Positions 59,325-64,000 of a stretch of 64,000 nt of DNA are shown one piece after another. Each line of letters opens with the position of its first letter. Within the stretch, counting starts at the first letter, position 1. The notes beneath the pieces were generated by a model. The model was not told where the DNA came from, made no database searches, and worked only from the letters and a program-made list of their open reading frames with translations. This stretch comes from Streptomyces longhuiensis. GTDB lineage: Bacteria > Actinomycetota > Actinomycetes > Streptomycetales > Streptomycetaceae. The position numbers and the translations under genes are program-made. The DNA is taken from positions 5,906,001-5,970,000 of the forward strand of contig NZ_CP085173.1 in assembly GCF_020616555.1 (NCBI RefSeq), written 5' to 3'.

Positions 59325-60263
59325 ATGCTGGTTGCGGTCATGGGGGCCGTCGGGGGAATCGTGGCGGCGGCCGTCGGCGCGGTCATCGCGGCGTGGGCGA
59401 CGCTGCGGGCGCGGCGGAAGCAGGACGGGGCGATCAGCTTCGTCGACGTCACGGTGAAGGACGCGGAGACGGTGCTCGCCGAGCCGGACGCGGACGCGCG
59501 TGTCCTGGGCGAACTGGTCCCGGATCGCCCGGTCCTGGACATCGCCGTCTGCAACGAGGGCGACCTGGACGGCATCGTGCGACGCGTGCAGGTGGATGTG
59601 AAGGGCCTGCTGCACGTCCCCCCGATCGAGCCGCCGTTCGTTCTCGTCCTGCCCGGGGCGACGATCACCGCACCCTTGCCGGCACAGCAGCGAAGAATGG
59701 GCCCGAGCGCCGCGTACGCTGTCAACTTCCCCCTCAGGCAAGGGAGTTACCGCCATTCCGTCAGTCAGCTGATCCCCGCGGGCGCCGTGGACCGATTCGC
59801 CGTGTCCCTGGTGGCGACAGAGGCGGAGCGGGGCAGGGACTTCTACGGGGTGAGCCTGTCCCTCGACTGCGGCAGGACGAAGAAGGGCCGGGCAAGCGCG
59901 ACATGGGACTCCGTGCGGGTGCTGGCCTACGGGCCCCCGGCCTGGGAGAGCCCCGACGAGATCAGGGAACGCCTGTCCCGGACGGCCGACCGCGTGCGCG
60001 AACTGGCCCCGTCCGGCGGCGAGAGCGTCGGCGTGCTCTTCAACTCCACGGTCCACCCCGCCCGCACGGCGATGGACGACTACCTCACGGTCTACGAGAA
60101 CAAGCTCAAGGTCCTGACCGCGGCGCTCGGCGAGTGCCTGAAGTACGCCGCGGACGACACCCGGATACGGACCTGGCTGACCGAACTGGAGCGCGCCACC
60201 GAGGAGATCGAGCCCCTGCGCCACCACGCGAGGGCACTGCGCGCCTCGGGGGGCCACCCCTGA
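59325..60263 (+). CDS. Membrane-anchored protein of unknown function
   Basis: About 312 residues. One N-terminal membrane helix (LVAVMGAVGGIVAAAVGAVIAAWATL) is followed by a cytoplasmic-looking beta-rich domain (VLDIAVCNEGDLDGIVRRVQVDVKGLL, SAAYAVNFPLRQGSYRHSVSQLIPAGAVDRFAVSLVA) and a helical, charged C-terminal third (YLTVYENKLKVLTAALGECLKYAADD). I do not recognise the family. ATG 59325 follows GGGGAGCG. It converges on another unknown membrane protein gene. Confidence 0.65.
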   Translation: MLVAVMGAVGGIVAAAVGAVIAAWATLRARRKQDGAISFVDVTVKDAETVLAEPDADARVLGELVPDRPVLDIAVCNEGDLDGIVRRVQVDVKGLLHVPPIEPPFVLVLPGATITAPLPAQQRRMGPSAAYAVNFPLRQGSYRHSVSQLIPAGAVDRFAVSLVATEAERGRDFYGVSLSLDCGRTKKGRASATWDSVRVLAYGPPAWESPDEIRERLSRTADRVRELAPSGGESVGVLFNSTVHPARTAMDDYLTVYENKLKVLTAALGECLKYAADDTRIRTWLTELERATEEIEPLRHHARALRASGGHP

Positions 60264-60323
60264 CCTCGCCCGCCCGCCGGTACGCCCCCTGGTACGCCCG
60301 CCGATGCGGCGAGCACGCCCCGC

Positions 60324-60998
60324 CTATGCCCGCATCGCCCGTCGCGCGCCGACCTCGGTCGGATACACGCGGACGGTGAGCGCGGCGACGCTCCAGCCCA
60401 CGCAGAACGCGGCGAACGCCGGCATGACGGGAGCCGCGATCACCACGAGGCCACGGCCGAGGACGGCCAGACCGGTGGAGCGCCCGACGGAAGCACGCCG
60501 CGCGGCCCGCGTCCGCCCGGGACGGGGCGGGTCCAGCAGATCCCTGCCATGCGCCCGCCTCTGCGCGATCCACCCCCACACGGCGCCCACACAGGCCGCG
60601 ACGGCCTGCGCCACGTCCCACACGGTGCGCACGCCCGACGGCAGCGACTCGCGGAACCCCGAGTAGAGGCTCAGCGAGACGAAACAGAAGAACGCCAGCA
60701 CGACCAGCCACAGCACACCGGTCCCGGTACGCCGCATCCAGTACCGCGCCCCGCGCTCGTACCAGCTGGTCCCGAGCCCGGGCAGCACCGGAATGCGCCC
60801 ACCGCCCGGCGCGGGCGAGGCCACCGCGGGCTTCGGGCCCGCCCCGTCATCGTGCGCGAGCGCCCCCGCGCCGACGCCGCCCGCATCGTCGAGGGGCCGT
60901 GAACGCCCGTGCGCCGGACCGGTGTCGGCCCCTGCGGGAGATTCCGCTTCGGCGTTCTCGACATGGTCGAGAAGCCGCGAACGTCTCGGCACCTCCAC
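60324..60998 (-). CDS. Membrane protein of unknown function
   Basis: A 224-residue protein. About 90 polar N-terminal residues precede four membrane segments (VLWLVVLAFFCFVSLSLYSGF, VAQAVAACVGAVWGWIAQ, GLAVLGRGLVVIAAPVMPAFAAFC and the adjacent VGWSVAALTVRVY) with an Arg-rich loop (RRAHGRDLLDPPRPGRTRAARR). No family is recognised. The GTG start has AAGGGGAG upstream. It could pair with the convergent unknown membrane protein, but nothing shows this. Confidence 0.6.
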   Translation of the reverse strand: MEVPRRSRLLDHVENAEAESPAGADTGPAHGRSRPLDDAGGVGAGALAHDDGAGPKPAVASPAPGGGRIPVLPGLGTSWYERGARYWMRRTGTGVLWLVVLAFFCFVSLSLYSGFRESLPSGVRTVWDVAQAVAACVGAVWGWIAQRRAHGRDLLDPPRPGRTRAARRASVGRSTGLAVLGRGLVVIAAPVMPAFAAFCVGWSVAALTVRVYPTEVGARRAMRA

Positions 60999-61314
60999 CG
61001 CTGTCTCCCCTTCGCCGCGGACGCTTTCGTTCCGTCACACTAGCCAGCAAAGGAAAAGTAAATCCCGCTATGTCGCCCGCCGCCGGGGCCGCATGCCGAA
61101 CGCATACGGCGCCTTGGCCACGACCTGGCCACCCTTTGACCACCCGATGACATGAGGGCAATCGTGGCAAGCGAGTCGGCGACCGCAGGGCGGGTCGGAC
61201 GGGCACGGAATCGCCTGGAACCCTCGCGCGTTGAGGACAGTGGGCGTGAGATGCCGGTGGTGTGCGAGCCGAGGAGCCCGAGTGACCGAGCTGACAGATA
61301 TTGGAGGGGCCGAA
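60999..61314. other. 316-bp intergenic region between divergent genes
   Basis: This region carries the promoters of the minus-strand membrane protein and of msrA. Short stretches are AT-richer (around 61040-61070). No hairpin, riboswitch or reading frame with a ribosome site was recognised. Confidence 0.4.
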
Positions 61315-61827
61315 ATGGCTACGCAGACGCAGAGGGCCGTACTGGCAGGCGGATGCTTCTGGGGGATGGAGGAGCTGATCCGCCGGCTCCCGGGCGTGAC
61401 GGCGACCCGGGTCGGATACACGGGGGGTGACGTGCCTGACGCGACGTACCGTAACCACGGCACGCACGCGGAGGCCATCGAGATCCTTTTCGACCCCGCG
61501 AAGACCGATTTCCGCGCGCTGCTGGAGTTCTTCTTCCAGATCCACGACCCGAGCACCAAGAACCGCCAGGGCAACGACATCGGCCTGAGCTACCGCTCGG
61601 CGATCTACTACGTGGACGACGAGCAGAAGCGGATCGCCGAGGACACGATCGCGGATGTGGACGCCTCCGGACTGTGGCCCGGCAAGGTCGTCACCGAGGT
61701 GGAGCCGGTCGGCCCCTTCTGGGAGGCCGAGCCCGAGCACCAGGACTACCTGCAGCGTTACCCGGACGGCTACACCTGCCACTTCCCGCGCCCGGGATGG
61801 CGGCTGCCCGTCCGCGCGGAGGGCTGA
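61315..61827 (+). CDS. msrA: Peptide methionine (S)-S-oxide reductase
   Basis: A 170-residue enzyme repairing oxidised methionine in proteins. The catalytic Cys14 lies in [10 protein letters not shown], followed by [54 protein letters not shown] and the C-terminal [15 protein letters not shown]. The C-terminal recycling cysteine present in many MsrA proteins may be the Cys in [11 protein letters not shown] 61315 has GGAGGGG at the correct distance. Confidence 0.95.
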   Translation: MATQTQRAVLAGGCFWGMEELIRRLPGVTATRVGYTGGDVPDATYRNHGTHAEAIEILFDPAKTDFRALLEFFFQIHDPSTKNRQGNDIGLSYRSAIYYVDDEQKRIAEDTIADVDASGLWPGKVVTEVEPVGPFWEAEPEHQDYLQRYPDGYTCHFPRPGWRLPVRAEG

Positions 61828-61856
61828 CCGCCGGAATTCCGGTCCGTGCGGGGCGG

Positions 61857-62966
61857 TCAGTGGCGCAGCGTCGCCGGGCTCCCGCCGTTCGCCTCGTAGC
61901 CCGCGACCGCCAGCGCCCGGTAGACGGCGTAGTCCGCGGCCGGGTCCGTGCCCGTCGTCCAGGGGAGCGCGCCGACGTGGCCGTCGACGTGGAGCAGCTG
62001 CTCCATGGCCTCGGCCCAGCGCTCGCAGCGGACCAGGAAGAACACCAGGAGGTGGCGGACGTGGGCGAGCATCGGGTCGTCCGGGCGGGCGGCCTGGACG
62101 GCGAAGAGCGCGCCGTGGATCGACTTGGTGACGACCTCGCTCTGGTAGAAGCTGCGCACCAGATTGACCTCGGGCAGGTGCTCGTAGAGCGCGAAGAGGG
62201 GGAGCGCGGCGAGGAGCGAGCCGCGCGGGGCGCGCGCGGCGGCGGCCTCGGCGAAGGCGAAGGCGAGCTCGCGCGAGCCGTGCCACTTCTCGCACCAGTA
62301 CCGCAGGCCCGCGAGGTGGGCGCCCATGTGTCCCGGCGCCGTGTCGAGGATCTTGAGCCAGAGCTGCTCGAAGTCGTGCTGGGAGTATCCGAGGCCGCGG
62401 GCCACGGCGAGATGCGTGATGTGGGGGACCGGGTCGCCGGGGGCCAGGAGCGCCGCGTCCTCGCAGGCCGACCTGGCCTCCTCCAGGATGATCCGCCGCT
62501 CGTCGGCCTGGGCCTCACCGCCCGCGTTCCGCCAGGCCTGCTGGACCAGGAACTCCGCGAACACCTGTGCCCCGCCCGGGTCCTTGGATTCCTGGGCACG
62601 CCACGCGTGGAGCCATCCGGCTCCGAGCCGCGGGGTCTGCGCCAGCTCCAGGGCGGCGGCGCCGGCGATCGCCTGCACGCGCTCCCAGCGCTGCTCGCTC
62701 TCCCTGCCCGTGCCGGCGAGGAGCTGCTTGGCGGCGGTGAAGTCCTGGTTGCGCTGGACCACCGACATCACGTTCAACAGGTCCTGGTCGGGGCCGGGGA
62801 GCCGTACGTCCAGGTCCTCCTGGCGCATGAAGCCGTACTCCGCCGGGTCCGCGGCGTCCGGCGAACCGGGCGCGACCTGGCGTATCCCGCCGCGCCTGCG
62901 CAGCAGGTACGGGCCGAGCACCGCCCCCAACATGACCACTGCCATCAGGACCCAGAGAATTCCCAT
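61857..62966 (-). CDS. Membrane-anchored helical-repeat (TPR-like) protein
   Basis: About 369 residues. An N-terminal membrane helix (MGILWVLMAVVMLGAVLGPYLL) and basic RRRGG are followed by an all-helical cytoplasmic domain with paired helices (DFTAAKQLLAGTG, ERVQAIAGAAALELAQ, AWRNAGGEAQADERRIILEEARSACEDAALLAPGDPVPHITHLAVARGLGY, ELAFAFAEAAAARAP) in TPR style. Such proteins hold complexes together; the partner is unknown. ATG 62966 gives the membrane start. It is divergent from metB. Confidence 0.7.
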   Translation of the reverse strand: MGILWVLMAVVMLGAVLGPYLLRRRGGIRQVAPGSPDAADPAEYGFMRQEDLDVRLPGPDQDLLNVMSVVQRNQDFTAAKQLLAGTGRESEQRWERVQAIAGAAALELAQTPRLGAGWLHAWRAQESKDPGGAQVFAEFLVQQAWRNAGGEAQADERRIILEEARSACEDAALLAPGDPVPHITHLAVARGLGYSQHDFEQLWLKILDTAPGHMGAHLAGLRYWCEKWHGSRELAFAFAEAAAARAPRGSLLAALPLFALYEHLPEVNLVRSFYQSEVVTKSIHGALFAVQAARPDDPMLAHVRHLLVFFLVRCERWAEAMEQLLHVDGHVGALPWTTGTDPAADYAVYRALAVAGYEANGGSPATLRH

Positions 62967-63057
62967 GCGTACAAGCGAACCAGAAGGGTCGGACAATTGG
63001 CGAACCAGGCCCGGTAGGGACGCCGCGCGGCCCGTGCGCGCACTACGCTCTGGCCGC

Positions 63058-64000
63058 ATGAGCGACACGCACAACAGCCAGAGCGCCCACGATGGTCACG
63101 GGTTCGAGACCGTGGCCATTCACGCGGGCAACACGGCCGACCCCCTGACGGGCGCCGTGGTCCCCCCGATCTACCAGGTCTCCACGTACAAGCAGGACGG
63201 CGTGGGCGGGCTGCGCGGCGGCTACGAGTACAGCCGCAGCGCCAACCCGACCAGGACCGCCCTGGAGGAGAACCTCGCCGCCCTCGAAGGCGGCCGCCGC
63301 GGCCTGGCGTTCGCCTCCGGGCTCGCCGCCGAGGACTGCCTTCTCCGTACGCTCCTCAGCCCCGGCGATCACGTGGTCATCCCGAACGACGCGTACGGCG
63401 GCACGTTCCGGCTGTTCGCGAAGGTCGTCTCGCGGTGGGGCGTGGAGTGGTCGGTCGCCGACACCAGCGACCCGGCCTCCGTGCGCGCGGCGCTCACACC
63501 GAAGACCAAGGTCATCTGGGTCGAGACGCCGTCCAACCCGCTGCTCGGGATCACCGACATCGCCGCCGTCGCGCACGTGGCGCGGGAGGCGGGGGCGCGG
63601 CTCGTCGTCGACAACACCTTCGCGAGCCCGTACCTCCAGCAGCCGCTCGCGCTCGGCGCGGACGTCGTCGTGCACTCCCTGACCAAGTACATGGGCGGTC
63701 ACTCGGACGTCGTCGGCGGCGCGCTGATCGTCGCCGACCCGGCGCTCGGCGAGGAGCTGGCGTACCACCAGAACGCGATGGGCGCCGTCGCCGGGCCGAT
63801 GGACGCCTGGCTCGTGCTGCGCGGCATCAAGACGCTGCCCGTGCGCATGGACCGGCACAGCGAGAACGCGACGAAGGTCGCCGACATGCTGTCCCGGCAC
63901 GCGCGCGTGACGCGTGTGCTGTACCCGGGCCTTCCGGAGCACCCCGGTCACGAGGTCGCGGCCAAGCAGATGAAGGCGTTCGGCGGCATGGTGTCGTTCC
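63058..64000 (+). CDS. metB: Cystathionine gamma-synthase, N-terminal part
   Basis: The first 314 codons are in the window and the gene runs off the right edge. It is a PLP enzyme of the Cys/Met metabolism family: ETVAIHAGN, VVPPIYQVSTYKQDGVGG, YEYSRSANPTRTALEENLAALEGG, the phosphate-site SSGLAAE-like FASGLAAEDCL, VDNTFASPYLQQP and PLP-binding Lys210 in HSLTKYMGGHSD. This sequence fits MetB better than MetC or MetZ, but those cannot be separated with certainty. ATG 63058 lies eight bases after TACGCT (63044-63049), so it may be leaderless. Confidence 0.9.
   Translation, partial: MSDTHNSQSAHDGHGFETVAIHAGNTADPLTGAVVPPIYQVSTYKQDGVGGLRGGYEYSRSANPTRTALEENLAALEGGRRGLAFASGLAAEDCLLRTLLSPGDHVVIPNDAYGGTFRLFAKVVSRWGVEWSVADTSDPASVRAALTPKTKVIWVETPSNPLLGITDIAAVAHVAREAGARLVVDNTFASPYLQQPLALGADVVVHSLTKYMGGHSDVVGGALIVADPALGEELAYHQNAMGAVAGPMDAWLVLRGIKTLPVRMDRHSENATKVADMLSRHARVTRVLYPGLPEHPGHEVAAKQMKAFGGMVSF

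Overview
The window is high-GC actinobacterial DNA, almost certainly from the conserved chromosome core of a Streptomyces. The GTG/TTG starts, third-position G/C bias, many leaderless promoters (a TANNNT box 6-8 bases before the start codon) and the gene content all fit. The order afsQ2-afsQ1-sigQ, deoC, accA2, pccB, birA, cya, hutH is the one I recall from S. coelicolor. No tRNA, rRNA, insertion sequence or CRISPR array was seen.

Layout. 1-3000: end of a polysialyltransferase-like gene, a secreted DUF1906 protein and an M20 amidohydrolase. 3000-10200: a nucleoside uptake and breakdown cluster (BMP-type binding lipoprotein, ABC ATPase and two permeases, cytidine deaminase, thymidine phosphorylase). 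10200-15800: AEC carrier, STAS protein, ECF sigma factor, MFS exporter with divergent LysR regulator, small hydrolase. 15900-23900: adenosine deaminase, small exported and membrane proteins, the AfsQ two-component system with its lipoprotein and divergent sigQ, a uridine-kinase-like NTPase. 24000-34300: two aldehyde dehydrogenase genes and deoC, a PH-domain protein, phosphosugar mutase with purine nucleoside phosphorylase, LpdA-type flavoprotein, DeoR-family regulator. 34400-41600: TetR regulator, acyl-CoA carboxylase genes (accA2, pccB, epsilon subunit), Maf, MmpB-like peptide, biotin ligase. 42000-47700: adenylate cyclase, enoyl-CoA hydratase, GAF-GGDEF diguanylate cyclase, a frameshifted hutH, a sortase substrate and an acidic protein. 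47900-55000: L,D-transpeptidase, an FtsX/MacB-type ABC pair and a large subtilisin-like protease. 55000-64000: an ABM-globin fusion, HTH regulators, alcohol dehydrogenase, msrA, a tetratricopeptide-like membrane protein and the start of metB.

The main unifying signal is a 12-bp palindrome, CTACGCGCGTAG, occurring six times (three perfect, three with one or two changes). Each copy lies just upstream of a nucleoside gene or operon: bmp, the ABC-cdd operon, deoA, add, deoC and punA-pgm. I noticed it nowhere else in the window. This suggests one repressor coordinating nucleoside import, deamination, phosphorolysis and deoxyribose-phosphate breakdown, spread over 28 kb. The regulator is not identified here.

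Other points: the nucleoside ABC ATPase has no standard start codon in frame and appears to begin at ATC; hutH carries a one-base frameshift; a 138-bp intergenic element occurs twice at about 91 percent identity with its changes clustered in a predicted loop; a seven-unit 23-bp tandem repeat lies at 55964-56124; a textbook AfsQ1 box lies between afsQ1 and sigQ.
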